From assembly GCF_002879855.1 (NCBI RefSeq), contig NZ_PNYB01000001.1, positions 248,001 through 312,000 on the forward strand: DNA of 64,000 bases, read 5' to 3'. Origin of the DNA: Trinickia soli (GTDB lineage Bacteria > Pseudomonadota > Gammaproteobacteria > Burkholderiales > Burkholderiaceae). This document shows, in pieces, positions 8,542 to 17,625 of the stretch. The translations under genes were made by a program, and so were the position numbers. Under the pieces are notes generated by a model. That model saw only the letters and a list, made by a program, of their open reading frames with translations, was not told where the DNA came from and did not search any database. Within the stretch, counting starts at the first letter, position 1, and every line of letters starts with the position of its first letter.

Positions 8542-9573
8542 TTACCGCTGCAAAAACTGCGACGCTATCGAGAGCGCGTCATCGACGGCTTTTGCATCCA
8601 CGTCGAGATGCGTTACCCATCTCTGCCGCGTGGCGCCGTAAGCCGAAACGACGCCGATGCCGTGTTGCGCGAGGTGGGCGGCGAACGCCGGCGCAATCGA
8701 CGCTTCGACATTGACGAACACGATGTTCGTGTCGGGCGCGGTGACCGTGAGGCCCGGCAGCTTCGCCAAGCCCTCGGCGAGCGTACGGGCGTTCGCATGA
8801 TCTTCGGCGAGCCGATCGACATTGTGCTCGAGCGCATACAAACCCGCGGCCGCAAGAATGCCGGCTTGCCGCATGCCGCCGCCGAGCATCTTGCGCCAAC
8901 GGCGAGCGCGGGCGATCGTCGCTTGCGAGCCGACGAGGACCGAGCCGACGGGGGCGCCGAGACCCTTCGAGAGGCAGACGGAAACCGTATCGAACGGCTG
9001 CGCAAGCTGTGCCAGTGGCACACCGAGGGCGACGGCCGCATTGAAAGCGCGCGCGCCGTCGAGATGACAGGCCAATCCGTGCTTCCTGGCGAGCGCCGTC
9101 GCCGCTTGCACGTAATCGGTCGGCAGGATCTTGCCGCCGATCGTGTTTTCCAGCGCCAGCAACCGGGTGCGTGCGAAGTGAGGGTCGTCGGGCTTGATCG
9201 CCGCTTCGATGTCGGCCAGCGCGATCGTGCCGTCCGCGGCGTTTTCGAGCGGTTGGGGCTGGATGCTGCCGAGTACCGCCGCGCCGCCGGCTTCCCAGCG
9301 ATAGCAGTGCGCTTGCTGCCCTACGATGTATTCGTCGCCGCGCTCGCAATGCGTCATAAGCCCGATCAGATTCGATTGCGTGCCGGAGGGAACGAACAGC
9401 CCGGCTTCCTTGCCGATGATGTCGGCCACCCGCGCCTCGAGGCGCTTGACGGTGGGGTCATCGCCGAAGACATCGTCGCCCACTTCGGCGGACGCCATCG
9501 CTGCCCGCATGCCCGCGCTCGGGCGCGTGACCGTATCGCTACGAAAGTCGTACTTCAAACCCGCTGTTTCCAT
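8542..9573 (-). CDS. ltaE: Low-specificity L-threonine aldolase
   Basis: A 343-residue PLP enzyme that splits L-threonine or L-allo-threonine into glycine and acetaldehyde. The start YDFRSDTVTRPS is diagnostic. The PLP Schiff-base lysine is Lys203 in SVCLSKGLGAPVGS, and HLDGAR (170-175) supplies the cofactor-contacting Asp. It has full family length, is cytosolic, and is divergently transcribed from a MocR regulator whose probable operator lies between the two starts. That regulator is a reasonable controller of this gene. Confidence 0.93.
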   Translation of the reverse strand: METAGLKYDFRSDTVTRPSAGMRAAMASAEVGDDVFGDDPTVKRLEARVADIIGKEAGLFVPSGTQSNLIGLMTHCERGDEYIVGQQAHCYRWEAGGAAVLGSIQPQPLENAADGTIALADIEAAIKPDDPHFARTRLLALENTIGGKILPTDYVQAATALARKHGLACHLDGARAFNAAVALGVPLAQLAQPFDTVSVCLSKGLGAPVGSVLVGSQATIARARRWRKMLGGGMRQAGILAAAGLYALEHNVDRLAEDHANARTLAEGLAKLPGLTVTAPDTNIVFVNVEASIAPAFAAHLAQHGIGVVSAYGATRQRWVTHLDVDAKAVDDALSIASQFLQR

Positions 9574-9641
9574 CTCCGATCTCCTGTTGCGTGCGTTGTG
9601 TCAGTGCGCTCAATATTGGCACGGCTCGCGCTGCGGCCCTA

Positions 9642-9676
9642 TACACAACAGCGTCGAATCTGTTACATAACAGATT
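9642..9676. promoter_or_regulatory. Probable MocR operator between ltaE and its divergent regulator
   Basis: TACACAACAG (9642-9651) recurs as TACATAACAG (9664-9673), two direct repeats 22 bases apart (two helical turns, same face). The second copy lies inside a perfect inverted repeat, AATCTGTTA (9657-9665) and TAACAGATT (9668-9676). It lies 20 bases upstream of the regulator's ATG. Direct repeats on one DNA face fit what is known for GabR and PdxR of the MocR group. Confidence 0.55.
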
Positions 9677-9696
9677 TTCCGATTTGGCGAGGCGTT

Positions 9697-11184
9697 ATGG
9701 TTCAGGCAGAGCAGGGCGCACCGCTCTATCAGCAGTTGGCGCAGCGGCTGTGGGAAGGCGTCGACCGGGCATCGATGGCCGACGGCGAGCGTTTGCCGTC
9801 GGTGCGCCTGCTGGCCGCGCAGTACGGCGTCAGCCTGACCACTGCGCTGCAGGCGCTGCGTTGGCTCGAGACGCGAGGATACATCGAGGCACGGCCGCGC
9901 TCGGGCTACTTCGTTGCGAAGCGTATGCGCCGCACCAAGCGCACGGGCGGCGCAGCCGAAACAAAGCACGCAAGCGCCAAGCGCTGGGTGCGTCCCGTGG
10001 CCGAACTCGATGCACAGGCTCGCGATCACCTTGCTATCGCAGGCGCACCATCGGCCGTGCGGCTCGATCTTGCCTCGGCGGAAGCAACGCTGTACCCGGT
10101 CGACCGTTTCAGCGTCCTGTTGCGTCGCCTCGCCTATCAACATCGCGACCTCCTGGTCGGTTCGCATGTGCGGGGTTCGGGCTACCCGGCGTTGCGCGCG
10201 CAGATCGCCCGCCAGGCAATCCAGTACGCTTGCGAGCTCGATCCCGACGAGCTCGTCGTGACGAATGGCTGCGTCGAAGCGTTGAATCTTGCCCTGCGGG
10301 CCGTCGCCCGGCCCGGCGATGTCATTGCCGTCGAGTCGCCGACTTATTTCGTACTCCTCCAAATGTTGCGGGCGTTGGAGATGCCGGCCTACCCGATTCC
10401 CTGCGTGCCTGAATCGGGTATCGATGTCGATGCTCTGAAGGCGGCGCTCGATCGCGGCGTGCCGATCAAAGCCGTCGTGACGGTCGCGAACGGCAACAAT
10501 CCGCTCGGTAGCGTGCCGAGCGACGCGGCCAAGCGTGCGTTGGTCGAGCTGCTGCGTGAGCGGGACATCGCACTGATCGAAGACGACATCTTTGGCGATC
10601 TGTGTTTTGGCGATACGCGGCCTCGTCCCGTGCGCGCCTTTGACGAAGGGCATGGCAACGTGTTGCTGTGCGGCGGTTTCTCGAAGAGCCTGTGTCCCGG
10701 TTTGCGCTTGGGGTGGATCGCCGGAGGGCGCTTCACGGAGCGCGTGAAAGCCTTGAAGTACACGACGAGCATGGCGACGGCAGAGCTGCAGCAAGCCGCG
10801 GTTGCGCAATTACTGGCGGGGGGCGGTTATGCGTTGCATCTTCGCCGCCTGAAGGCTGCATTACAAAGCCAGCAGCATGCACTGAGGGACGCCGTTATGC
10901 GCTACTTTCCCGAGGGGACAGAGGTAACGCGTCCCGCCGGCGGCTTCGTGCTGTGGGTGAAGCTCCCAGGTATCGATGGCGCGCCGCGCGATACGCGAAC
11001 GCTGTTCGAACGCGCTCGGGCTGAAGGCGTGAGCTTTGCGCCAGGCCATTTGTTTGGGGAAGGCGGCGCGTTCGACGATTGTCTGCGCTTGAATGCGGGT
11101 AATCGGTGGACGAGCGAACTCGACGCCGCGGTGCGTCGCCTCGGCGAGCTTGCCGCGCAGGCCGAGCCTATCGTGGCTGCCTAG
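9697..11184 (+). CDS. MocR-type regulator: GntR HTH fused to an aminotransferase fold
   Basis: A 495-residue transcription factor. The first ~75 residues are a GntR winged helix (PLYQQLAQRLWEGV, then GERLPSVRLLAAQYGVS). A basic linker (~80-100) follows. The rest is a class I aminotransferase fold with GGFSKSLCPGLRLGW supplying the PLP lysine. MocR proteins sense PLP or a PLP-amino acid adduct. The ATG at 9697 is the start because the GntR domain begins directly there; the frame stays open far upstream but runs antisense through ltaE. The protein ends convergent with the DUF4157 gene. Target inferred: ltaE and/or itself. Confidence 0.9.
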   Translation: MVQAEQGAPLYQQLAQRLWEGVDRASMADGERLPSVRLLAAQYGVSLTTALQALRWLETRGYIEARPRSGYFVAKRMRRTKRTGGAAETKHASAKRWVRPVAELDAQARDHLAIAGAPSAVRLDLASAEATLYPVDRFSVLLRRLAYQHRDLLVGSHVRGSGYPALRAQIARQAIQYACELDPDELVVTNGCVEALNLALRAVARPGDVIAVESPTYFVLLQMLRALEMPAYPIPCVPESGIDVDALKAALDRGVPIKAVVTVANGNNPLGSVPSDAAKRALVELLRERDIALIEDDIFGDLCFGDTRPRPVRAFDEGHGNVLLCGGFSKSLCPGLRLGWIAGGRFTERVKALKYTTSMATAELQQAAVAQLLAGGGYALHLRRLKAALQSQQHALRDAVMRYFPEGTEVTRPAGGFVLWVKLPGIDGAPRDTRTLFERARAEGVSFAPGHLFGEGGAFDDCLRLNAGNRWTSELDAAVRRLGELAAQAEPIVAA

Positions 11185-11231
11185 ATACGAAGGATCGGTA
11201 GCGGCCTTGCACGCTATGCGGCGGTGAACAT

Positions 11232-13973
11232 TCAGCCGCCGATTTTCAGTAGCTCGAGCAAGCGGACTGCCACCTTCGGCTCGCGGATCGCCACTTCGTT
11301 GAGCGCGATCTTCCACAGCAACGGGGCGGTCGATTCGAACCCTGATTGCGACTGCCCGCCCTTGCGGCCCTCGATCAGCGAGGCAACCTGGATCAGGATG
11401 GCTTGAAGCGTTCCGCTCGTTTTCAACAGCGGGTCGCCCAGCAGTTGCTTGCAAACGTCGACGCCGCCGTTACTGACGAGCTCGTTGAGCTTATCGACGA
11501 CTTTCGGCATGCGTCCGCTGACGAACTCGGTGTTGTAGAGCGCGGTCGATTCGATTTCGTGCGCCGATTGGCCGTATTCGGTGAAAACGGTGATAGGCGA
11601 AGAAGGCGTGGGAGCGGAGCTGTAGACCCGCGGCTGCGAACGGATGCGATCGCGAAAGTCAGTCTCCTCTTTTTCCTTGCCCGTATCGTTCGTCGAACGC
11701 GCTTGTTCCAGGTTTTGCGTGCGCAGCGGGATCGTAGCGTGTTGCCCCGATGCGAGCACCTGCAGCAGCGACACATTTCCGGGCACTTCACGCACCAGCT
11801 GCCACGCGAGCGCGAGTGTCGGCTCGTTCTTGAGCAGCATCGAGGGTTTGAATTGTTGCTTCACCGATGCCGTTGCATGCTGCAGGTATCCGTTGGCTTT
11901 TCCGGCGAACCCTTCCGCGAGTTTGACGTTGACGGTCAACGCGTGTTGCAGCTTTCCAGCAGAGACGCCGGCGAGGTACGAACGGGCGGCGGGGTCGGTC
12001 TGCCAGTTCGCCATCGCGTCGGTGATCGTGCGCAGCAGATTGAGCGTGGGCAGAGCGAATGTTTCATACTCGCCCAGCAACTCCATGATCGTATGCCACG
12101 CCCGCACCAATTGAGGGTTGTCGATATTGGCGTTGATCTCGGAGCCGAAAATGAGCTCGAACAATTCCGCGCCCGTGCGCAGGAACGGGCGCAAATCGTT
12201 TTCGTGGCTCAGGATGACTTCGTCCAGACGCACAGGCGATTGCTCGAGCGCGGACCCGCCCAGCGTGCCGGCCGCCTTGGGCGCCTTGGCTGTCTTTGAT
12301 GCGAAAGAGGAAGGTGGCGCAATCGCGATCCTGGCAGAAGTGGGGTTCTTCAGCGTGTCGTCGACGTCATAGACAGCCATCTTCGCGTTGATCAATGACG
12401 GGTAGTTCAAACCAGAGCCTGCGTCGTGCGCGTGGGTGACTGCGACCTCATAGCGAACCCAGCCGTGTTCGTCGTTGACGACCTTTTTGGCGGGTTTCTC
12501 GATGGCCGTCGACATCTGGCTGTTGGCCTTCGAAGGTATCGGCGTCAGATTCGCTTCCAGATCGCCGGGGCCGCCCAGGTGATCGTTCAGCAAATGGCCC
12601 GCAATATACGACTCTTTTCCGCCCGCCGCGGCCTGAAGCGTTTTGACGCGAGCGTCCGCCTTGGCGTTGCTCGGACCGGAACCGAGCGGATGGTCGGGGC
12701 CGAGTTTCGTGGCCACGACGTGGACCCCGTCATCGTCGCCGGTCGGCGGGTCCCATTTGATGTACGTCCGCCACTCGGACGAGGTGGGTTTCGCGCCACC
12801 GGTCGCATGCGGCGTCGCCGGTTGGCTGTGCCATTGCGTGCGGTCGCCGGCCAATGGCGGTTGCCACAGGATTCGATGTACCGGTGCTTGCGTGATCCGA
12901 TCGAGCGAGTCGAACTGGATACCGAAACCATCGGCAAAGCCATCGGAACCGAAGGTCGCCTTGATGATCACCTTGCTCGGTGCTTTTTGAGCCAGATCGA
13001 CCATCTCCGCCTGCACGGTCTTCAAGTGCGACAAGACGCTTGCCGGCAAGTAGAGCCGATTATCCGCAGTGGGCTGCCCGAGCAAAGGTGCGGGGAGCAT
13101 GAACGCGGCCTTCAGGCCGTTGAAATGGGCCTGCGGTTCGGGCAGATCGGGACGCGTTTCGTCGACATACTGCGGCGGAATCGTTGCTTCCAGCGAAGCG
13201 AGCTGGTCGTGCAGCACGGTTGTCTTCAGCTTGAGCGGAACGGTAGTAGACAATCCGGCGCCTAGCCCTTGTGCCTCGTAGCCGTCCGGAAACCCGGGCG
13301 ACGATTGCGTCTTGTGTGCCTTCCAGGCGAACGTGCCGCCCGAGTTCTTGCCGATATCGGTGCGGCGCGTCAGTTTGCCTTGGATCGGCGTATCGGATGC
13401 AGGCGCCGATGTCGAGCGCAGCCGCTGGACAGCCGGCCGCGGCTCGCGCTCGCCGTCGCCTGCACGCGTGGCCTGATCGCCCATTCGATCGGCCTCGCTT
13501 TCGAGGGCCGCGTCATCGTTGATGGCCGTGCCGCCTTGCATTTGCATCGTCGGCTTTACCCGCCCCTGGGCTTGCTGCACGACGTGCCAGGCCTCGTGCG
13601 GCAAATGGCGATCTTGCCCAGGCCCCAGATGGATGTCCGAACCCTGGGCATAAGCGAGTGCGTTCAAGCGCGCAGGCTTATCGGAGTTCGTATGGACACG
13701 CACGCCGGACAAGTCCATCCCGGACAACGACTCGATGCCTGCTTTCAATCCGTGAGGTAGCCCGGTGCGATTGGGTTGCTCAGCCTCGACGCGTTGCACG
13801 GCAGGGCCGAACGCCTCGCTGAGCGCACGCGCCTGTGCGACCACGCGGGGGCTGTCCTGCAGCGAGCCGGCTGCTGCGTTCGGCGCCGTCGAGGGCGCGG
13901 ATCGGCCGGCATGCACGGCGGCACGCTCGGGCTGCGTCGGGATGCGATCTTGCTGGGTAGCGTGACGGCTCAT
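11232..13973 (-). CDS. Large DUF4157 (eCIS-associated) HExxH protein
   Basis: A 913-residue protein with no signal peptide. After a flexible N-terminus, residues ~75-170 are a DUF4157 domain: the GLKAGIESLSGMDLSGVRVH lead, then ALAYAQGSDIHLG, and the zinc-metalloprotease-like HEAWH (126-130) with a downstream ESEADRM Glu as possible third ligand. DUF4157 is the domain most often attached to cargo of extracellular contractile injection systems. Around 459-485 the motif GHLLNDHLGGPG then NLTPIPSKANS resembles polymorphic-toxin nuclease-like domains (GH...GGPG...NL.P). The C-terminal 370 residues are helical and unrecognised. The upstream AAA ATPase gene, 169 bases away on the same strand, is the likely partner. 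GGAG near the ATG supports the start. Confidence 0.75.
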   Translation of the reverse strand: MSRHATQQDRIPTQPERAAVHAGRSAPSTAPNAAAGSLQDSPRVVAQARALSEAFGPAVQRVEAEQPNRTGLPHGLKAGIESLSGMDLSGVRVHTNSDKPARLNALAYAQGSDIHLGPGQDRHLPHEAWHVVQQAQGRVKPTMQMQGGTAINDDAALESEADRMGDQATRAGDGEREPRPAVQRLRSTSAPASDTPIQGKLTRRTDIGKNSGGTFAWKAHKTQSSPGFPDGYEAQGLGAGLSTTVPLKLKTTVLHDQLASLEATIPPQYVDETRPDLPEPQAHFNGLKAAFMLPAPLLGQPTADNRLYLPASVLSHLKTVQAEMVDLAQKAPSKVIIKATFGSDGFADGFGIQFDSLDRITQAPVHRILWQPPLAGDRTQWHSQPATPHATGGAKPTSSEWRTYIKWDPPTGDDDGVHVVATKLGPDHPLGSGPSNAKADARVKTLQAAAGGKESYIAGHLLNDHLGGPGDLEANLTPIPSKANSQMSTAIEKPAKKVVNDEHGWVRYEVAVTHAHDAGSGLNYPSLINAKMAVYDVDDTLKNPTSARIAIAPPSSFASKTAKAPKAAGTLGGSALEQSPVRLDEVILSHENDLRPFLRTGAELFELIFGSEINANIDNPQLVRAWHTIMELLGEYETFALPTLNLLRTITDAMANWQTDPAARSYLAGVSAGKLQHALTVNVKLAEGFAGKANGYLQHATASVKQQFKPSMLLKNEPTLALAWQLVREVPGNVSLLQVLASGQHATIPLRTQNLEQARSTNDTGKEKEETDFRDRIRSQPRVYSSAPTPSSPITVFTEYGQSAHEIESTALYNTEFVSGRMPKVVDKLNELVSNGGVDVCKQLLGDPLLKTSGTLQAILIQVASLIEGRKGGQSQSGFESTAPLLWKIALNEVAIREPKVAVRLLELLKIGG

Positions 13974-14142
13974 GACTGCAGGCTCCGGATCGATGCAGTG
14001 ACGATAGGCGCGAGCTTACCAAGTATTTTTGACAATGTTCAGATGATTTTCGCCGGGCCGCGCTCGGGGTGCCCGCATGGCGTCAAACGAGGAGGGGGCG
14101 TCCGACCCAAGGCAGGGAGCGGGTAAGTGGAATGCAAGTCGT

Positions 14143-15270
14143 TCAATCGACGATATTGCGAACCCAGTCCGCAAAACTCTCGTTCTCGAATTCGTAGACA
14201 TCTCGCGGGCTCTTCGCCACGACCGTCTTTTCCGCGAGCCGGCCCAGTGCCTTTTGAACGTGCGTCGCCTGCAGATCCTCGATACCCACGCGCTTGCGAA
14301 TCCTGACGAGCGTTGCCTTCGCAAACGGCTTCATCGAAGGATCGTCCGCGAACATGCGTACGAGAACGCGCTCGGTCGCATCGAGTGAATTCCACGTGCC
14401 TTCGTGATTCTCCCTGCGGGCCAACTTCTCCTGCTGCATGGCGATCGCCTCGGGAAAGGACAGCGTCGGGCTCATCATCAGCGCCAGCACCGTCTCCATC
14501 AGCGGCTCGGGACGGCGTCCAAACAATTGAAAGGCCTCGCGTGCCGCGTTCGCATCGAGCTTGCGTTTTGAAGACTCCCTGAATCTGCGCGCGATATAGT
14601 CGACGAAATCGTCGCCGAGAAGCGGGAAGTCCTGGACGGTGCTGGCGGCCGAGTAGAGCGGGGCGTTGGCATTCGTGAAAACGTGGCCGAGCTTCGTGCG
14701 CGACGACCCGGTAAACAACATGCGAAGCCGGCGCTGGTGTTTGGTCAGCGTCGTGCGCAGTGCGCGCGCCATCTCTTCGCCTTCCTTGCTGCGACCGAGC
14801 GCTTGTGCTTCATCGATCAGAAAAAGAACCGGCCGCCGTTTCGTCAGCTCTGCAACGAGTGCGTCGATCAGAAGCGCGGTATCGGTGATCTCGCGCTTTT
14901 GATCGTTTTCCAGATCGATCGCCCCTTCGAGCTTTGCGCCGCCGAATTCGGCTTTGCCCTTCAGCGCTTTGACAGGCTTTTGAAGGCGCGCCAGGACTTT
15001 TTCGAGCAAAGAATGCGGTTCGAGCGCTTCTTCGAGCGCCCGCGCGAGCGCGGCACCTGGCGTTTGCCGCGTCTGCCAGAGGTCCGCATAGACGACCGTG
15101 TAGCCCTCGCTTTCCGCCAGCGGTGCAAGGTCTCGCAAGAGAAAGGCCGTCTTGCCGGTACGTCGCGGCGCGAAAATCGTCGTCGACGCCACAAGTCCGG
15201 CGTTCAACGTGGCAAGATAAGCCCGCGCAAGCTCCGGCCTGGGAAAGTGCCACAGTTCTGTCAGTTCCAT
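14143..15270 (-). CDS. AAA/STAND-like ATPase paired with the DUF4157 protein
   Basis: A 375-residue soluble P-loop protein. Walker A is APRRTGKT (34-41) and Walker B is VLFLIDEAQAL (~150-160). A sensor-like LFTGSSRTKL follows, and the C-terminal ~90 residues read as a winged helix (LVRIRKRVGIEDLQATHVQ, then DVYEFENESFADWVRNIV). This layout resembles archaeal-type and ORC/Cdc6-like AAA ATPases that load or remodel a partner. It is transcribed from a promoter-like site overlapped by an inverted repeat, directly after the phosphonate operon but separated from it by 101 bases. The gene order ATPase then DUF4157 protein suggests a two-gene unit; ATPases are common in eCIS loci, but no such structural genes are in this window. 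Confidence 0.7.
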   Translation of the reverse strand: MELTELWHFPRPELARAYLATLNAGLVASTTIFAPRRTGKTAFLLRDLAPLAESEGYTVVYADLWQTRQTPGAALARALEEALEPHSLLEKVLARLQKPVKALKGKAEFGGAKLEGAIDLENDQKREITDTALLIDALVAELTKRRPVLFLIDEAQALGRSKEGEEMARALRTTLTKHQRRLRMLFTGSSRTKLGHVFTNANAPLYSAASTVQDFPLLGDDFVDYIARRFRESSKRKLDANAAREAFQLFGRRPEPLMETVLALMMSPTLSFPEAIAMQQEKLARRENHEGTWNSLDATERVLVRMFADDPSMKPFAKATLVRIRKRVGIEDLQATHVQKALGRLAEKTVVAKSPRDVYEFENESFADWVRNIVD

Positions 15271-15302
15271 CGAGCTATCCGAAATTATCTTTGAATCGGG
15301 TA

Positions 15303-15322
15303 ATTATACCTACACGGTATAA
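15303..15322 (-). promoter_or_regulatory. Promoter -10 box inside an inverted repeat before the ATPase gene
   Basis: TTATACC (15304-15310) and GGTATAA (15316-15322) are perfect 7-bp arms around five bases. On the minus strand one arm continues into a consensus TATAAT -10 box (15303-15308) about 33 bases before the ATPase ATG. A repressor bound here would block the promoter. No convincing -35 box was found. Confidence 0.45.
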
Positions 15323-15371
15323 AACGGATAATCTCCGGAGCGCCGACGGATCGAGGCGGGGGCCGGCGGCA

Positions 15372-16445
15372 CTACCGGGCCAGGTCGTCGAAGGCCTGCA
15401 GCAAGCGCTCGATATCGGCCGAGCCGATATTGCCCATCGTCGAGATGCGAAAGAGCCGTTTCGACAAGTCGCCTTGCCCTGCGTAGATGACGAACCCGAG
15501 CGACTTGAGCGCATCATGGAGCGGTTCGTACGCGATGCCATGCGGCAGGTCGTAGGCCCGCAACACGACCGACGACTGTTCGGGCGGCACGACTGCACCG
15601 ATGCCGCGCGACGCCAGCCCGCTGCGAGCCTGCTCGGCCAGCGCCGCGTAGCGGGCATGTCTGGCGGCTCGGCCGCCTTCATCCTCGAACTCGCGCAACG
15701 CTTCGACGAGTGCGTAGTACGCATGCACAGACGGCGTAAACGGCGTATTGCGCGCCGCTTGCATGCGTGCAAGGCGGCCCAGGTCCAGGTAGTAGGTGCG
15801 GCTGGCGGCGCGCTCGATCGCCGCGCGCGTGGCAATCACGAACGAGGCGCCCGGTACGCCGTGCAAGCATTTGTTCGCCGTTGCGGCAACGGCCGCAATA
15901 TTTCCCTCGTCGAAATCGATCGCCTCCGCTCCGAAGCTGCTGACGGCATCGACGAGCAACTGCGCGCGGTGTTTGCCACACAGCGCACCGATTTCGCGCA
16001 GGTCGTTCAGGCGCCCGGTCGTCGTTTCGTGATGGACGACGGCCACATGCGAAAACGGGCCTTCGATATCGAGGCACCGCGCGATGGCAGCCGGATCGGG
16101 GGCGGCCATCCAATCATGCGCGAGCGCCACGTATTCGATCCCGTACTGCTTCGCCATGTTCGCGATACGCTCCCCGTATACGCCGTTTTGCACGACGAGC
16201 AGTCTGCCTTGTTGCGGGACGAGCGAAGCGATCATGCTTTCCACTGCGCCTGTCCCCGAAGCCGTCATCAGGACTGCCGACCATTTGTGCGGATCGAGGC
16301 CATAAACGGCGAGCAGGCGCGTGCGCGCTTCGTCTTGCAGATCGTAGAACTCGCTTTCCCGATGGCAGAGGTCGGGTTGCAACATGCTTTGCCGTACGCG
16401 CTCGGTCAAGGTCACGGGGCCGGGGTTGAGCAGCAGCGTCTTCAT
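15372..16445 (-). CDS. phnW: 2-aminoethylphosphonate:pyruvate transaminase
   Basis: A 357-residue class V aminotransferase. It opens KTLLLNPGPVTLTERVRQSM, the PhnW signature, and holds Lys192 in TANKCLHGVPG as the PLP lysine, with DAVSSFGAEAI before it. PhnW interconverts 2-aminoethylphosphonate plus pyruvate and phosphonoacetaldehyde plus alanine. No phnX (phosphonoacetaldehyde hydrolase) or C-P lyase gene is present. Directly upstream lie PEP mutase and phosphonopyruvate decarboxylase, so here it should run in the synthetic direction, making 2-AEP. It is the last gene of the operon, 10 bases after the decarboxylase stop. Confidence 0.93.
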   Translation of the reverse strand: MKTLLLNPGPVTLTERVRQSMLQPDLCHRESEFYDLQDEARTRLLAVYGLDPHKWSAVLMTASGTGAVESMIASLVPQQGRLLVVQNGVYGERIANMAKQYGIEYVALAHDWMAAPDPAAIARCLDIEGPFSHVAVVHHETTTGRLNDLREIGALCGKHRAQLLVDAVSSFGAEAIDFDEGNIAAVAATANKCLHGVPGASFVIATRAAIERAASRTYYLDLGRLARMQAARNTPFTPSVHAYYALVEALREFEDEGGRAARHARYAALAEQARSGLASRGIGAVVPPEQSSVVLRAYDLPHGIAYEPLHDALKSLGFVIYAGQGDLSKRLFRISTMGNIGSADIERLLQAFDDLAR

Positions 16446-16455
16446 CAGCAGATCC

Positions 16456-17625
16456 TTAGGCGGCGCCGATATGGCGCATCAAGCGCGCTTTCACGTCGGC
16501 AGGGGTCATGGTTGGGCGCGGTAAGCCATCCGGCGTGCCGCGCCGTATCGTCAGTCGCGCGAAATGCGGCCCGTCGGGAATGCCGTCTCGACGCGACCGG
16601 GCAAGCAACGTATCGACGAGGGCAAGATCGTCGCCCTCGATCGCCGATGCGTAGCCGCACGCAGCTGCAATTGCGGCGAACGAAACCTGCGACGAGACCG
16701 TAGCCTGCCCACCGGTCGAATCATGCGAGGCGTTATCAAGCAGCAGATGGGTCAGGTTGCTGTGGCCGTACGCGCCGAGCGTGGCGAACGACCCCATGCG
16801 CATGAGCGCTGCGCCGTCGCCATCGAGCGCAACGACGTGCAAGTCCGGCCGCGCGAGCGAGAGGCCCAGTGCCAGCGTCATTACGCAGCCCATCGATCCC
16901 ACCATATAGAGCTGGTTAGGACGATCGGCGAGCGCATAAAGCTCGCGGCCGCAAAATCCCGTCGATGCAAGCACAACCGTGGAGTCGAGCGGTGTGCGCG
17001 CGATCACGCGCTCCAGCGCATCGCGCCGCGCGGGCAAGCCGTCTTGCGGTGCGCCCAGCCACTGAGTGCGTGGGGCGCACGCATCGGCACGCGGTGGCTC
17101 CGTTTCTGCGAGCGGATACGGCGCGACGCTACCTTTTTGCATCACCAGCGCATACGGACGCCCCGTCTTGTCCATATGCGCGACGGCGCGTTCGAGGGCA
17201 GGGCCGATCCCGTCGGCTTCGCGCGGAAACGGCTCCCACGGAATCTCCATCGTTTCGAGCAGCGCGGGCGTGATCGGTCCCATCAGCGCATGCTGTGGCT
17301 CATCGGCCACGCCCGGTTCCCCCCGCCAGGTCACGATCAACAACTGCGGCAAGCGGAACGTCCAGGTCAAAGACGTCAGCGGGCTGACGGCGTTGCCCAG
17401 CCCCGAGTTCTGCATCATCGTAACGCCACGCTCGTTCCTCGCACCGAGCGCGACACCTGCGATCAGCGCGACTGCATCGCCTTCGTTCGCCGCGCTGACA
17501 TAGTGCAGCGAAGGGTCCTGCAGTACGTAATTGATGAACGGGGTCAGAAACGAGCAGGGCACGCCCGCGTACCACGTGAATCCGCGGCGACGCGCCGCTT
17601 CGACGAACTGCGCGGCTTCGATCAT
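16456..17625 (-). CDS. aepY: Phosphonopyruvate decarboxylase
   Basis: A 389-residue thiamine-diphosphate enzyme that converts phosphonopyruvate into phosphonoacetaldehyde, the irreversible step that drives C-P bond formation. The catalytic Glu48 lies in [10 protein letters not shown]. The ThDP/Mg motif is [15 protein letters not shown] (264-278) with [13 protein letters not shown] about 25 residues later, and [14 protein letters not shown] is also typical. Its ATG overlaps the PEP mutase stop codon (ATGA), which indicates translational coupling. Confidence 0.93.
   Translation of the reverse strand: MIEAAQFVEAARRRGFTWYAGVPCSFLTPFINYVLQDPSLHYVSAANEGDAVALIAGVALGARNERGVTMMQNSGLGNAVSPLTSLTWTFRLPQLLIVTWRGEPGVADEPQHALMGPITPALLETMEIPWEPFPREADGIGPALERAVAHMDKTGRPYALVMQKGSVAPYPLAETEPPRADACAPRTQWLGAPQDGLPARRDALERVIARTPLDSTVVLASTGFCGRELYALADRPNQLYMVGSMGCVMTLALGLSLARPDLHVVALDGDGAALMRMGSFATLGAYGHSNLTHLLLDNASHDSTGGQATVSSQVSFAAIAAACGYASAIEGDDLALVDTLLARSRRDGIPDGPHFARLTIRRGTPDGLPRPTMTPADVKARLMRHIGAA

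Noticed and set aside
8467-9696. In-frame N-terminal extension of the MocR regulator by ~410 residues
   Set aside because: It runs antisense through ltaE, is Arg-rich and has no recognisable domain; the GntR domain begins at 9697.
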